Notes: generated by a model not told the origin, from the letters alone. 64,000 nt of DNA from Bacteroidetes bacterium MedPE-SWsnd-G1 (GCA_001874265.1 MPDD01000005.1:1-64000), one strand, 5' to 3'. Numbered from the stretch's first letter, positions 9,253 through 18,203 are shown. A program made the numbers and translations.

Positions 9253-10233
9253 ATGTTAAAACAACTTCTGTTATTCGTATTTTCTTTTAGTATTACTCTT
9301 AGCTATGGTAATAATTTTAAAAGTGACTTAATTAAACCGCCAAGTCTTAAGAAAGGTGATACCATCTTGATAGTTGCTCCGGCAGGAAAACTTAAAAATT
9401 TAGAGGCAATACAAGCAGGAATTGACCTTGCCGAACAATGGGGTCTAGTTGTGAAGTTAGGTAAATATGTGTTAGGAGAAAGTAGTTCCTTTTCAGGCAC
9501 TGATCAAGAGCGCTTAGATGATTTTCAAAAAGGATTAGACAACCCAAATATTAAAATGATTTGGGCAGGTCGCGGTGGTTATGGAGCTGTCAGAATTATT
9601 GATGATTTAGATTTTACAACTTTTAAAAAACACCCCAAATGGGTCGTTGGTTATTCTGATATTACAGTTTTACATAACAAATTACACGCGTTAGGATATC
9701 AGAGCATTCATGCACAAATGCCAAGTACGTTGGATTTAAAAGATCCCATTCAAGAACCATCTATACAATCACTTTATCAAGTGTTATTTGGTAAAAAATT
9801 AAAATATAGTTTAGAAGGGAACGGAAACAATAGAATTGGAAAGCGTAGAGGTACTTTAGTTGGAGGGAACCTATCCATATTATACAGTATGCTTGGTTCT
9901 GATACAGATTTGGATACTACTGGAAAAATCATCTTCATTGAAGACGTTGGTGAGTATTTATATCATATCGATCGTATGCTGATTAGTTTAAAAAGAGCAG
10001 GATATTTTGAAAAGGCCGCTGGACTAATTGTTGGTGATTTTAGATTAAAAACAAATGATAGCAATCCTTTTGGTAAAACATTACAAGAAGTGGTTTTTGA
10101 AGCCATAGAAGGAACTGATTTTCCAGTAATCTTCGATTTTCCTGCAGGTCATATTGATGATAATAGAACATTAGTTTTTGGAAGTGACGTGAAATTAAAT
10201 GTAACCAAAAATGAATCTAAGTTGTCATTCTGA
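9253..10233 (+). CDS. S66-family LD-carboxypeptidase, exported
   Basis: Cleaves the terminal D-Ala of murein tetrapeptides during peptidoglycan recycling in this family. 326 residues, with a signal peptide (LLLFVFSFSITLSYG), so probably periplasmic, unlike cytoplasmic E. coli LdcA. Catalytic motifs are present: nucleophile Ser in GYSDIT, Glu in IFIEDVGEYLYHIDRML and His in PAGHIDDN, with GRGGYGAVRI as the usual glycine motif. The last residues (LSF) and the TGA stop are encoded by the left arm of a palindromic repeat, so that repeat inserted at, or grew into, the 3' end of this gene. Confidence 0.93.
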   Translation: MLKQLLLFVFSFSITLSYGNNFKSDLIKPPSLKKGDTILIVAPAGKLKNLEAIQAGIDLAEQWGLVVKLGKYVLGESSSFSGTDQERLDDFQKGLDNPNIKMIWAGRGGYGAVRIIDDLDFTTFKKHPKWVVGYSDITVLHNKLHALGYQSIHAQMPSTLDLKDPIQEPSIQSLYQVLFGKKLKYSLEGNGNNRIGKRRGTLVGGNLSILYSMLGSDTDLDTTGKIIFIEDVGEYLYHIDRMLISLKRAGYFEKAAGLIVGDFRLKTNDSNPFGKTLQEVVFEAIEGTDFPVIFDFPAGHIDDNRTLVFGSDVKLNVTKNESKLSF

Positions 10234-10297
10234 GCGGAATAAAATGAAGTGAAGAATCTCGAGAATAAAGATTCTTCGTTACACTCAGAATGACAAC
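10221..10297. repeat. Long palindromic repeat, copy 1 (REP-like)
   Basis: Outer arms GTTGTCATTCTGAG / CTCAGAATGACAAC pair perfectly over 14 bp. Inner arms GAAGAATCT / AGATTCTTC pair over 9 bp around a 9-nt loop, with a mismatched bulge between. The right half from AGATTCTTCG to the GAATGACA end is identical to copy 2. It overlaps the stop codon of the preceding gene. Confidence 0.85.
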
Positions 10298-10316
10298 GTG
10301 AAGCGAATTGCTAATA

Positions 10317-10628
10317 ATGAAAACACTCGGAACACATAATTACTATGTCTATATTCTAACCAATAAATTAAAAACTGTACTATACACTGGTGTAACAAAT
10401 GATTTAAAAAATCGAGTACGGTTTCATAGAGAAAATGCCAATTTGAACAAAAAAGCATTTACCTCTAAATACAAGTGTTTTTATTTAATTTATTACGAGC
10501 AATTTAAAGATGTAAATGCGGCAATTAAAAGAGAAAAACAGATAAAAGGATGGTTGCGATTAAAAAAAGATCACTTAATATCAGAGTTTAATCCGAAATG
10601 GAAATTTCTAAATGATGATATTAAATAA
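10317..10628 (+). CDS. Small GIY-YIG nuclease-domain protein between palindromes
   Basis: 103 residues, one GIY-YIG domain of the YhbQ/UPF0213-like group. YYVYILTN is the GIY strand, LYTGVTNDLKNRV the YIG strand with its following Arg, and the tail AAIKREKQIKGWLRLKKDHLI is typical of this subfamily and contains the candidate catalytic Glu. The ATG at 10317 is preferred to the TTG at 10308 used by the ORF track. The gene fills the space between two copies of one palindromic repeat (10221-10297 and 10635-10718). This suggests that the nuclease acts on, or spreads with, the repeat, but biochemical function in this subfamily is poorly known. Confidence 0.9.
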   Translation: MKTLGTHNYYVYILTNKLKTVLYTGVTNDLKNRVRFHRENANLNKKAFTSKYKCFYLIYYEQFKDVNAAIKREKQIKGWLRLKKDHLISEFNPKWKFLNDDIK

Positions 10629-10634
10629 ATCAAA

Positions 10635-10718
10635 TGTCATTCTGAACGAAATGAAAAGAAGTGAAGAATCTTTTAAGAGAATTAATTGTATAGATTCTTC
10701 GTTACACTCAGAATGACA
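10635..10718. repeat. Long palindromic repeat, copy 2 (REP-like)
   Basis: Outer arms TGTCATTCTGA / TCAGAATGACA (11 bp) and inner arms GAAGAATCT / AGATTCTTC (9 bp). The loop is 20 nt, against 9 in copy 1. The right half is identical to copy 1 over 27 bp and the left half is diverged, so the copies are in the same orientation. It overlaps the spurious upstream extension of the next ORF. Confidence 0.85.
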
Positions 10719-10739
10719 AAAATCAAACATTTACTAAAA

Positions 10740-11099
10740 ATGGCTCAACATAATGAACTTGGAAAAAAAGGAGAGCAAATTGCCATTGATTATTTGATAG
10801 ACAAAGGGTATACCATATTAGATAAAAATTGGAGGTTTCAAAAAGCAGAAGTAGATGTTATTGCTCAAAAAAATGAACTCATAATTGCGGTAGAAATTAA
10901 AACCAGAACATCTGATTATTTTGGAGACCCTCAAGATTTTATTTCAAAAAAGAAAATAAGCCTACTCGTTTTGGCTATGAATGAATACGTTCTGTCTAAA
11001 AACTTTGATAATGAAATAAGATTTGACGTCATTGCTATTCTCAAAAACAAACAGACCTTTAAAATTGAACATATAGAAGATGCGTTTTTGTATTTTTAA
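10740..11099 (+). CDS. YraN family (UPF0102) putative endonuclease
   Basis: 119 residues, a normal YraN length. HNELGKKGEQIAIDYLIDKGY, then AEVDVIAQ and VEIKTRTSDYFGDP, carry the E-x-D and E-x-K residues of the PD-(D/E)xK nuclease fold. The role in cells is unproven, though the family is widespread. The ORF track starts at 10686, but those 18 extra codons are translated palindromic repeat; the conserved protein begins at MAQHNELG (10740). The sulfatase gene follows 18 nt after the stop. Confidence 0.92.
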   Translation: MAQHNELGKKGEQIAIDYLIDKGYTILDKNWRFQKAEVDVIAQKNELIIAVEIKTRTSDYFGDPQDFISKKKISLLVLAMNEYVLSKNFDNEIRFDVIAILKNKQTFKIEHIEDAFLYF

Positions 11100-11117
11100 C
11101 CGTCAACTCAACCATTT

Positions 11118-12512
11118 ATGAACAGATACTGCATTAGTATTATAGCTACGTTAGCATTTATAGCAACTTCTTGTAAAGAAAAACCTGAATCAATTGTAAA
11201 AAACGAATCGCCAAAACCAAATGTTGTTATCATCTTTTTAGATGATTCTGGGTATTCAGATTTTAATCCTTTCGGACAAGTAACTATCGAAACTCCAAAC
11301 GTTCAAAAACTAGCAAATGAAGGTGTACGTTATACCAATTTCCATGTGCCACAAGCAATTTGCTCGGCATCTAGATCTGCTTTAATGACTGGTTTATACC
11401 CGGGAAGAACAAAGGTTTTCGGTGCTCATGGCCCAAAAGAAAAGTGCTTAGATACCGTTTATCCGACTATGGGTGAAGTTTTTCAATCGGCAGGTTATAC
11501 AACTGGAATATTCGGAAAATGGCATTTAGGAGATACGCCAGAAACGAGACCTCATAATAGGGGGTTTGATGAATCTGAAGGGTTGATGTATTCTAATGAT
11601 ATGTGGAAACATCATCCTGTAAATCCTAAATATTGGGGTAGATTTCCAATTCAATATTGGAAAAACGGAAAAGTTACTATTGAGGATGTCGGTGTACCCG
11701 AACAAAAACAATTGACGAAATGGTATACAGAAGGTGCAGTAGATTTTATCAATAGAAATAGCAACGAACCTTTCTTATTATACGTGCCACACTCAATGCC
11801 GCATGTGCCTATTTTTGCTAGCGAAGAATTTGAAGGAAAATCCGGTAAAGGCTTGTATGCTGATGTCATGTTAGAATTAGATTGGTCAGTAGGACAAATT
11901 ATGAATGCATTGCATAAGAATGAGGTAGACGAAAATACCATTGTAATTTTCACATCAGACAATGGCCCTTGGGCGGCATATGGAAACCATGCAGGAACAA
12001 CGCCATTTAAGGAGGCCAAAGCTACAAGTTTTGAAGGTGGTACTAGAAGTGCTTGCATCATAAAATACCCAAATCATTTAGAAGCAAATTCAAGTTCTGA
12101 TAAAATGTTTTCATCTTTAGATTTATTGCCTACGCTGGCAAGTATAACCTCATTAGAATTACCAGAAGGTCCAATGGACGGCAAAAATGTATGGGATCTA
12201 ATTACGGGTGAAGCCGGTGCAAAAAATCCGCATAACTACTATCCTTTCTCTACAGGGAAAAATTTTGAAAGTGTAATGAGTGGCGATGGAAAATGGAAAT
12301 TACATTTGCCCCACAAATACGCTTCTTTAAATACACCCGGTAAAGACGGTGCTTCTGGAAACTATGATAACAAAGAGATTGAACTATCATTATTTGATAT
12401 GGAAAACGATCCATATGAATCGAAAAATGTGATCAACGAGTATCCGGAAATTGCAAAGCAATTAAAGGCTTTTTCCGATGCTCATAAAACAAAATTTTAT
12501 TCAGAAAAATAA
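11118..12512 (+). CDS. Lipoprotein sulfatase (arylsulfatase type)
   Basis: A 464-residue family S1 sulfatase that should hydrolyse a sulfate ester. The signal FIATSC marks it as a lipoprotein. The active-site motif is CSASR, whose Cys82 would be oxidised to formylglycine. Metal-binding acids lie in LDDSGYSDFN and SDNGPWAAYG, and GKWHLG is also present. The substrate cannot be read from sequence; there is no SusC/SusD pair, other sulfatase or glycoside hydrolase nearby, so it is not in a polysaccharide-utilisation locus here. Its 3' end overlaps the opposite gene by 16 bp. Confidence 0.93.
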   Translation: MNRYCISIIATLAFIATSCKEKPESIVKNESPKPNVVIIFLDDSGYSDFNPFGQVTIETPNVQKLANEGVRYTNFHVPQAICSASRSALMTGLYPGRTKVFGAHGPKEKCLDTVYPTMGEVFQSAGYTTGIFGKWHLGDTPETRPHNRGFDESEGLMYSNDMWKHHPVNPKYWGRFPIQYWKNGKVTIEDVGVPEQKQLTKWYTEGAVDFINRNSNEPFLLYVPHSMPHVPIFASEEFEGKSGKGLYADVMLELDWSVGQIMNALHKNEVDENTIVIFTSDNGPWAAYGNHAGTTPFKEAKATSFEGGTRSACIIKYPNHLEANSSSDKMFSSLDLLPTLASITSLELPEGPMDGKNVWDLITGEAGAKNPHNYYPFSTGKNFESVMSGDGKWKLHLPHKYASLNTPGKDGASGNYDNKEIELSLFDMENDPYESKNVINEYPEIAKQLKAFSDAHKTKFYSEK

Positions 12513-13831
12513 TCGATTACCTCTTCAAAGGTATCTGGCTTTGCCAGAATTTTTTTATCGGAATCCAATACAAAATAAGAAGGTGTTGCATTGATATCGT
12601 AACTACTCGCGAATTCATTTTCCCATTTATCTAGACCTAAAACATTAATCCAGTTAGGCATCATTTTTATTTGGTTTTTAAAGCCAATTGCGTCTTCCTC
12701 TAAGGCAACAGCAATAACTTTTACATTAGGCAAACTTTCTGAATAGTTGTAAAACAAAGGAATTTCATCTAAACAATGTGAACAAGTTGTGCTCCAAAAA
12801 ACGACAACATAATTTTCAGCTTCACTTAATTCAGATAATTTTTTTTCAACTTCATTTTCAGTCCAAGTAATTTCAGGGGCAGTCATTCCAACTGCAATTT
12901 TTATCATACTATGTATCTGTTTCAAAAACCGTTCGTCTTGAAATTCCTGCGGCTGTGTTTTATAGTAGTTTTCTTCGATATATGACACCAATTCTATGTT
13001 TTGTTGCTGTGCAAATGCATATATTAAAGAACTAATCACCTCATTCTTAACTTTATTATTATCTCCAATCTTATCCATGGCAATAGCAATGACTTGCTTT
13101 TTTAAGGTATCATCTGTTTCCTGATCCTCAGCCGAATTGATATAAAACACATACTCAATCACCTTATCAATAAAAAAAGAAGATGAAGTTAAATTGTCAT
13201 TCGAGAAATCTACATAATCAAAAAAGTGTTCATTCATGTTAAGCATGTAGTCTTCTAAGCTCTCAATGATTTCAGGACTATAGTACTTCTCATTGCCTTT
13301 GATGAAATCCAATGTCATTAATCCAACAGCTCGCTTTTCAAATCCATCCTGGAGTTCATATAATTTTTGCAATTCTTTTGGGTATTCCTCTTTTATATAT
13401 TGCTTTATCGGAGTATTAAAATAAGCATATTGCAAGGAGTCTAATTTATATTGCTGTGCTCCAATCTGCTGAATATAGGTTTGATAAACTTTATTCTCTT
13501 CAGAACTAGAAAAGACCGCAGTATCATTTGGCATAGAAGGGTCAAATTCTACCGCTATGGTTTCATTATTATATAAAACCTCGAAAAAAAGCCCGTTTTG
13601 TAAATCAAAAAACAAACGATACATCCCTGCAGTAGCATCCGGTGGAAATTCAAATTTAAAATTTCCATCCTCACTTTTTGCATTTGTAACATATGCTTGA
13701 TGCGCTCCATTAATTCTAAACATTGATATTTGATCGAATGCTCCTTGTGGGTTCAGTTTTACAAATAGAGAATCTTGACTTAGGGCAGTAATCGGAACTA
13801 AAACTAGTAGAAACAACAGTCGTTTTAACAT
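12497..13831 (-). CDS. TlpA-like thioredoxin-domain protein, exported
   Basis: 444 residues with a signal peptide (LLFLLVLVPITALSQ). The N-terminal half resembles the DUF4369-type beta domain common in Bacteroidota (LFVKLNPQGAFDQISMFRI). The C-terminal part is a thioredoxin fold with active-site CSHC inside VVVFWSTTCSHCLDEIP and the usual cis-Pro (NATPSYFVLD). It probably reduces or shuffles disulfides in the periplasm. It is convergent with the sulfatase with a 16-bp overlap. A link to sulfatase maturation is only positional. Confidence 0.88.
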   Translation of the reverse strand: MLKRLLFLLVLVPITALSQDSLFVKLNPQGAFDQISMFRINGAHQAYVTNAKSEDGNFKFEFPPDATAGMYRLFFDLQNGLFFEVLYNNETIAVEFDPSMPNDTAVFSSSEENKVYQTYIQQIGAQQYKLDSLQYAYFNTPIKQYIKEEYPKELQKLYELQDGFEKRAVGLMTLDFIKGNEKYYSPEIIESLEDYMLNMNEHFFDYVDFSNDNLTSSSFFIDKVIEYVFYINSAEDQETDDTLKKQVIAIAMDKIGDNNKVKNEVISSLIYAFAQQQNIELVSYIEENYYKTQPQEFQDERFLKQIHSMIKIAVGMTAPEITWTENEVEKKLSELSEAENYVVVFWSTTCSHCLDEIPLFYNYSESLPNVKVIAVALEEDAIGFKNQIKMMPNWINVLGLDKWENEFASSYDINATPSYFVLDSDKKILAKPDTFEEVIDYFSE

Positions 13832-13917
13832 GGTAACTTTTTAAAAATCAGCGTTATTTTTCGAGTGAATAAAAATACACTTTAATTGCTTATTTTGCTA
13901 AAAATTAACGCTTCGTT

Positions 13918-14712
13918 ATGGATTTAAAAAACAAAGTAATTTGGATTACAGGGGCATCTTCAGGAATTGGAGAGGCAACCACTATCGAATTGTCTAAAAT
14001 GGACTGTAAGTTGATCATCTCATCTAGAAATGAACGGCAATTGGAAAGTGTAAAAAAAGCGGCAATGCATCCTAAAAATATTAAAATATTAACGTTAGAT
14101 TTAGAGCAATACGAAACCTTAGAAGTAATAACCCATAAGGCAATTGAGTTATTTGGACATATCGATATTCTAATTAATAATGGAGGTATAAGTCAACGCG
14201 CTTTAGCCAAAGACACTTTGTTAAAAGTTGATAAAAAAATGATGGATGTCAACTACTTCGGAACAGTGGCGCTTTCAAAAGCTTTACTTCCTCATTTTAC
14301 GGATCGAAAATCAGGACAATTTGTTGTGGTAACCAGTGTCGTTGGTAAAGTGGCCACACCAGTTCGTTCTTCTTATTCGGCATCCAAACATGCATTGCAC
14401 GGCTTTTTTGATAGTTTGCGTGCTGAGGTGCATAAACACAATATAGTTGTTACTTTAATAATGCCGGGCTATGTAAGAACTCGATTGTCATTTAACGCTT
14501 TAGTTGGAAATGGTGAGTTGCAAAATAAAATGGATGTAGCCACAGACAACGGTATTTTACCTGAAGTGTTTGCCAAAAAAATGATCCGGGCAATGAGTCG
14601 AAAAAAACGTGAAGTTGTAATTGGTGGACTCAAAGAAACCGCAAGCATTTATTTAAAACGAATATCCCCTGCGCTACTTGCAAAAGTAGTTCGAAAGGTG
14701 AATGTGACTTAA
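13918..14712 (+). CDS. Short-chain dehydrogenase/reductase
   Basis: 264 residues, a classical SDR. TGASSGIG binds the NAD(P) phosphates, NNGG follows strand 4, and SYSASKHAL holds the Tyr-x-x-x-Lys catalytic pair with the Ser upstream in VVTSVVG. The C-terminal MPGYVRT loop is typical of the group close to DHRS7B-type reductases. The substrate is unknown. The stop overlaps the opposite gene by 4 bp. Confidence 0.92.
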   Translation: MDLKNKVIWITGASSGIGEATTIELSKMDCKLIISSRNERQLESVKKAAMHPKNIKILTLDLEQYETLEVITHKAIELFGHIDILINNGGISQRALAKDTLLKVDKKMMDVNYFGTVALSKALLPHFTDRKSGQFVVVTSVVGKVATPVRSSYSASKHALHGFFDSLRAEVHKHNIVVTLIMPGYVRTRLSFNALVGNGELQNKMDVATDNGILPEVFAKKMIRAMSRKKREVVIGGLKETASIYLKRISPALLAKVVRKVNVT

Positions 14713-15062
14713 ATCAAATCCTTTTCAATAAAGTACTGTACAATAGCTTCTTTCATTAATACCGATTGTTCACCAGGTTTTAGTGTTGGCAATTGTTCTT
14801 TAGTATTATAATGTGGCCAGCCATCATCATCAAAAAAGTCAAATTCATAATAACCATAGGGCTCTAGCAACCTACAAATAGCAATATGCATTAAATTTAC
14901 TTTTTCGTCTTTTTTAAAATTCTTTGCTCCAATACCTAGTTCTTGAACTCCAATTAAATACACAATCGCATCTAAATCTAATTGTTCTCCATCACCAAAC
15001 TTTTCGGACATAAATCCGACAACTGCTTCCCAGTTTTCTTTCAATTGCTGTTCTCCTATCAT
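14709..15062 (-). CDS. Conserved hypothetical protein, 117 residues
   Basis: A small soluble acidic protein without signal peptide or membrane segment. The sequence is helical at first (LKENWEAVVGFMSEKFG) and contains YYEFDFFDDDGWPHY, an aromatic/acidic patch. I do not recognise a named family. The coding potential is convincing: ATG start, clean codon use like its neighbours, and exact 4-bp tail overlap with the SDR gene. The function is unknown. Confidence 0.75.
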   Translation of the reverse strand: MIGEQQLKENWEAVVGFMSEKFGDGEQLDLDAIVYLIGVQELGIGAKNFKKDEKVNLMHIAICRLLEPYGYYEFDFFDDDGWPHYNTKEQLPTLKPGEQSVLMKEAIVQYFIEKDLI

Positions 15063-15110
15063 GGTGTAAAGATACTTTATTCTATCATTTTTCGTTTATA
15101 GTTCAAACAG

Positions 15111-15140
15111 TTTGATTTACAATTTATTCTGTTAAATTTG
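15111..15140 (+). promoter_or_regulatory. Predicted cvpA promoter
   Basis: TTTG (15111-15114), an 18-nt spacer, then TAAATTTG (15133-15140). This matches the Bacteroidota -33/-7 pattern with a slightly short spacer, 20 nt before the ATG. Confidence 0.6.
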
Positions 15141-15160
15141 TTTACACCAAATCAACTCCT

Positions 15161-15673
15161 ATGAACACATTTGATATTGTCTTACTCGTTTTATTGCTAT
15201 TCGGATTTATTCGCGGACTTATGAAAGGTTTGTTTGTTGAACTAGCCTCGCTTATTGCCCTAATTGCTGGAATTTACGGAGCCATGCATTTTTCTTATTT
15301 TGTAGGAGACTACTTGCATGAAAGTGTAGATTGGGATGAAAAGTACATTTCAATAACAGCGTTTGCCGTAACATTTATTGTAATTGTAATCGTTATCGCT
15401 ATGCTCGGTAAAATGCTTACCAAAATGGCTGATTTTGCATCCTTAGGCTTTATTAATAAATTGCTTGGTGCCATTTTTGGAGCACTAAAAATTGGAGTGA
15501 TATTAAGTGTTTTGTTATTGATTTTTGACAAACTCAATAAAAACATTCCATTTACTTCTGATGATGTAACCGAAGACTCTATACTTTATGAACCAGTGCG
15601 CGATTTAGCACCGATGCTGTTCGGAGATTATTTAAACGTGGTTGAAGAAACAATAGAAGATGTTGAGATTTAA
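15161..15673 (+). CDS. CvpA family membrane protein
   Basis: 170 residues with about four membrane segments (LVLLLFGFIRGLM, LIALIAGIYGAM, FAVTFIVIVIVIAML, AIFGALKIGVILSVLLLIF). The glycine-rich first segment followed by GLFVELASL is the CvpA signature. In enterobacteria CvpA is tied to colicin V production and bile tolerance; here only envelope location can be claimed. The 3' end overlaps batE on the other strand by 4 bp. Confidence 0.9.
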   Translation: MNTFDIVLLVLLLFGFIRGLMKGLFVELASLIALIAGIYGAMHFSYFVGDYLHESVDWDEKYISITAFAVTFIVIVIVIAMLGKMLTKMADFASLGFINKLLGAIFGALKIGVILSVLLLIFDKLNKNIPFTSDDVTEDSILYEPVRDLAPMLFGDYLNVVEETIEDVEI

Positions 15674-16422
15674 ATCTCTTTAATATTCTCTCCAACGATC
15701 CAACCAATTTTACCATCGGCTAGTTTTATTTTTTTCCAATCGTCTATAGCGTCTAGCACTTGCACCTTTGTCCCTTCATGTAACTCAAAGATTGTATCGC
15801 TATTAAAAGTAGGTGCGTTTTTAATTTCCGTTTCTTTTTCAAAAACAATTGCCATAGTCGTGTTTTCCTCAAAACTGTAGGCTTTAAAGGCAAAAGTTGT
15901 AGCAATTACTAAAAGAATCGCACTCAACAAGCTGGTGTTGAAAAACAATATTTTCTTTCCAGATGAATAAGAGAAATGATACAATAAAAACAACAGAGCA
16001 CCTAAAAATGAAAATACAATAGCGAGAACAGCCCAGGTTTCATATGGCAACTTATAAATAACAGCATCAGAAAACTTTTGAAAAACTGTTTTTGGTAATA
16101 TTTCAATAGCATCTAGGGCTAGCTTATTGGCAAACTCTAAATTTATCTGGGCATCTTCATTGGTCGGGTTAATTTTTAGCGCTTTTTCAAAATTGTAAAT
16201 TGACGGAGCCACCATATTTAATTTATAATAACTATTCCCCAAATTGAAATACAACTCATCCGACTGTACTTCTAATTTTGAAATTTGCTCATAAACCTCA
16301 ATAGCCTCTTGATATTTTCCTATCTTGTATAATTCATTACCCTTATCAAATAATTCATATGCAGACTGTGAAAATCCAAAACTTGAAATCAATAAAAACG
16401 CTATGATAACTATTCGATTCAT
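15670..16422 (-). CDS. batE: BatE: TPR and SH3 membrane protein
   Basis: Last gene of the Bat operon. 250 residues: a signal peptide, TPR repeats (about 20-110, e.g. DELYFNLGNSYYKLN), two membrane helices (about 130-150 and 163-183), and a C-terminal SH3-like domain (HEGTKVQVLDAIDDWKKIKL). Bat proteins are known from Bacteroides aerotolerance work and spirochetes, but their molecular role is unsettled; they probably form an inner-membrane/periplasmic complex with the MoxR ATPase. It abuts batD without a gap. Confidence 0.9.
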   Translation of the reverse strand: MNRIVIIAFLLISSFGFSQSAYELFDKGNELYKIGKYQEAIEVYEQISKLEVQSDELYFNLGNSYYKLNMVAPSIYNFEKALKINPTNEDAQINLEFANKLALDAIEILPKTVFQKFSDAVIYKLPYETWAVLAIVFSFLGALLFLLYHFSYSSGKKILFFNTSLLSAILLVIATTFAFKAYSFEENTTMAIVFEKETEIKNAPTFNSDTIFELHEGTKVQVLDAIDDWKKIKLADGKIGWIVGENIKEI

Positions 16423-18198
16423 TTATATCTGTTTATCAATTTTAGCAATTACCATTTTTGCTTTGTTATACTCCTCTTTCATCATAGTATCTGTGGTTGG
16501 GGTATAACGAGCAAAGTCACAATCATTCAGTACTTCTATAAACTCTTTAATCGTTTCAATATCAACTTTTCTTCCTTGTAGAATTTCTGATATTTTCTCT
16601 TTACTGATATCCGAGGTTTCAATATTCAATGTCGCCTTTAAATAATTATGCAACGCTTTTTCCAATGAAATATAAAATGCTTCTTTTTTACCTAATTGCT
16701 TCTTAGCCTGAGATAAATATTTCTTCGCAAGTTTATCTGCTTTTCTTAAACGTTTTCCTACTACATCACCGTCTCTTTGCGCCTTTTTCTTTCCGATAAA
16801 TATTCCAATCGGAATGGCAATAAATGGAAGTAATAATAATAAATAAAACAAATTAGATTTAAAGAATACCTCTTTTAAAACCGGCTCAAAACTTGTTCTG
16901 TATTGAATAAATCTAAAGTTTTTATCCGTTGCCATTACCACTTGTTTTCCTGGAGTTACCGTCACATCATTTACTGATGCATTCGGTTGTGTTTTACCCT
17001 CAGTAACATCAATTATTATGGCTTCATTGGTAATTGTTCTATAAGCTTTTTCTTTTAAACTAAAGTAGGTAAATGATACCTCAGGTATTTTATATTTACC
17101 CTTAAACTCAGGCACAATGGTGTATGTATCCGTTATTTTACCCGATAATCCGGTTAAGGTGGTTTTAACACTTTCCTTATGTTCTGGTGTGTAAACCTCT
17201 AATTCTTCCGGCGTTTCTATTTTTGGTAATTCAAATAATTTTAAGTTCCCTTTACCAGAAACTTTAACTTCTAATTGTGTGGTTTCATTAGCTCTTAAAA
17301 TATCTTTTGAAGCCGAAACTAAGAAATCGAATTCTCCTACAGCTCCAGAGAAATCAGCAGGCCTGTTTTCATAAGGCAAGTCTTGAACGTTTACTTTTCG
17401 TTTACCAGAACTTGTTGAGTAATTAACACGCTGCGTGATTGCATTTCCAAAGAAATCACCTCTTCCGGTTGGTACTGCTACGGCAATGTCCATGTTAATT
17501 GGATCAATGTCTAGTTTACCCGATTTTTGAGGAATTAACAGGGCCCGTTTTAAAATAATATAACGGTATTTCTCTCCTTTGTACGTAGTATTCTGAACCT
17601 CTGGTTTCTTTACTTCAATATCTTGATTCCAAAATCCATTGTATTGGGGTACATCTTTAATTTGCCAATTGCTAAAGCCAATATTATGGCTGAAATACAA
17701 TTTATAGACAACATAAATACCTTCGCCCACATAAGGTCTTTCATTAGAAATTTCAGCAGTTAAGTGTAAATTCTGACTTGCTATATAATATGGGTCATTC
17801 GGATCCTTAGGCACTTCGGATTCCGGTAAAACCTTTATTTGAACACTGTTTGATTTAATACGCTTCCCCTTATAGTCAATGGTACCTGGTTGAATAATAA
17901 ATGTTCCAACCTTTTTAGGTTTTAAAATAAAAATATACGATTGCTCATAAGAAGCTTTGCCATTTATCCAAGATTGATTTATAGAGGAACTTGGGCCAGC
18001 CAAGACTTCAAAATCTTCCATGTCTGGCAGTTCAAAATCGTCGGCTCCTTGTTTGTTTACCGTAAATTCTAATCTAAAACGTTGGTGTACGCCTAACTCA
18101 CTTTTACTTACTGTAGTGATAAATTCCACCTCATTCTGCCCAAATACTGTAGCAGAAACAAATAGAAAAATTACTATGTAAAAATGTTTAATTCGCAT
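16423..18198 (-). CDS. batD: BatD family periplasmic protein
   Basis: 591 residues with a signal peptide (FYIVIFLFVSATVFGQ) and a long beta-rich periplasmic region (e.g. ELGVHQRFRLEFTVN, EVLAGPSSSINQSW, QKSGKLDIDPI), one transmembrane helix near residue 445-465 (LLLLLPFIAIPIGIFIG) and a cytoplasmic helical tail. This is the BatD/oxygen-tolerance architecture. It sits between batC and batE with near-zero spacing, so they are co-translated or tightly coupled. Confidence 0.93.
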   Translation of the reverse strand: MRIKHFYIVIFLFVSATVFGQNEVEFITTVSKSELGVHQRFRLEFTVNKQGADDFELPDMEDFEVLAGPSSSINQSWINGKASYEQSYIFILKPKKVGTFIIQPGTIDYKGKRIKSNSVQIKVLPESEVPKDPNDPYYIASQNLHLTAEISNERPYVGEGIYVVYKLYFSHNIGFSNWQIKDVPQYNGFWNQDIEVKKPEVQNTTYKGEKYRYIILKRALLIPQKSGKLDIDPINMDIAVAVPTGRGDFFGNAITQRVNYSTSSGKRKVNVQDLPYENRPADFSGAVGEFDFLVSASKDILRANETTQLEVKVSGKGNLKLFELPKIETPEELEVYTPEHKESVKTTLTGLSGKITDTYTIVPEFKGKYKIPEVSFTYFSLKEKAYRTITNEAIIIDVTEGKTQPNASVNDVTVTPGKQVVMATDKNFRFIQYRTSFEPVLKEVFFKSNLFYLLLLLPFIAIPIGIFIGKKKAQRDGDVVGKRLRKADKLAKKYLSQAKKQLGKKEAFYISLEKALHNYLKATLNIETSDISKEKISEILQGRKVDIETIKEFIEVLNDCDFARYTPTTDTMMKEEYNKAKMVIAKIDKQI

Positions 18199-18203
18199 TT
18201 AAT

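Noticed and set aside
10308-10316. TTG start of the GIY-YIG ORF, and the 18-codon upstream extension of YraN (10686-10739)
   Set aside because: Later ATGs match the conserved proteins; the YraN extension is translated palindrome.
10221-10718. CRISPR array
   Set aside because: Only two palindromes, with a gene between them and no spacers or cas genes.
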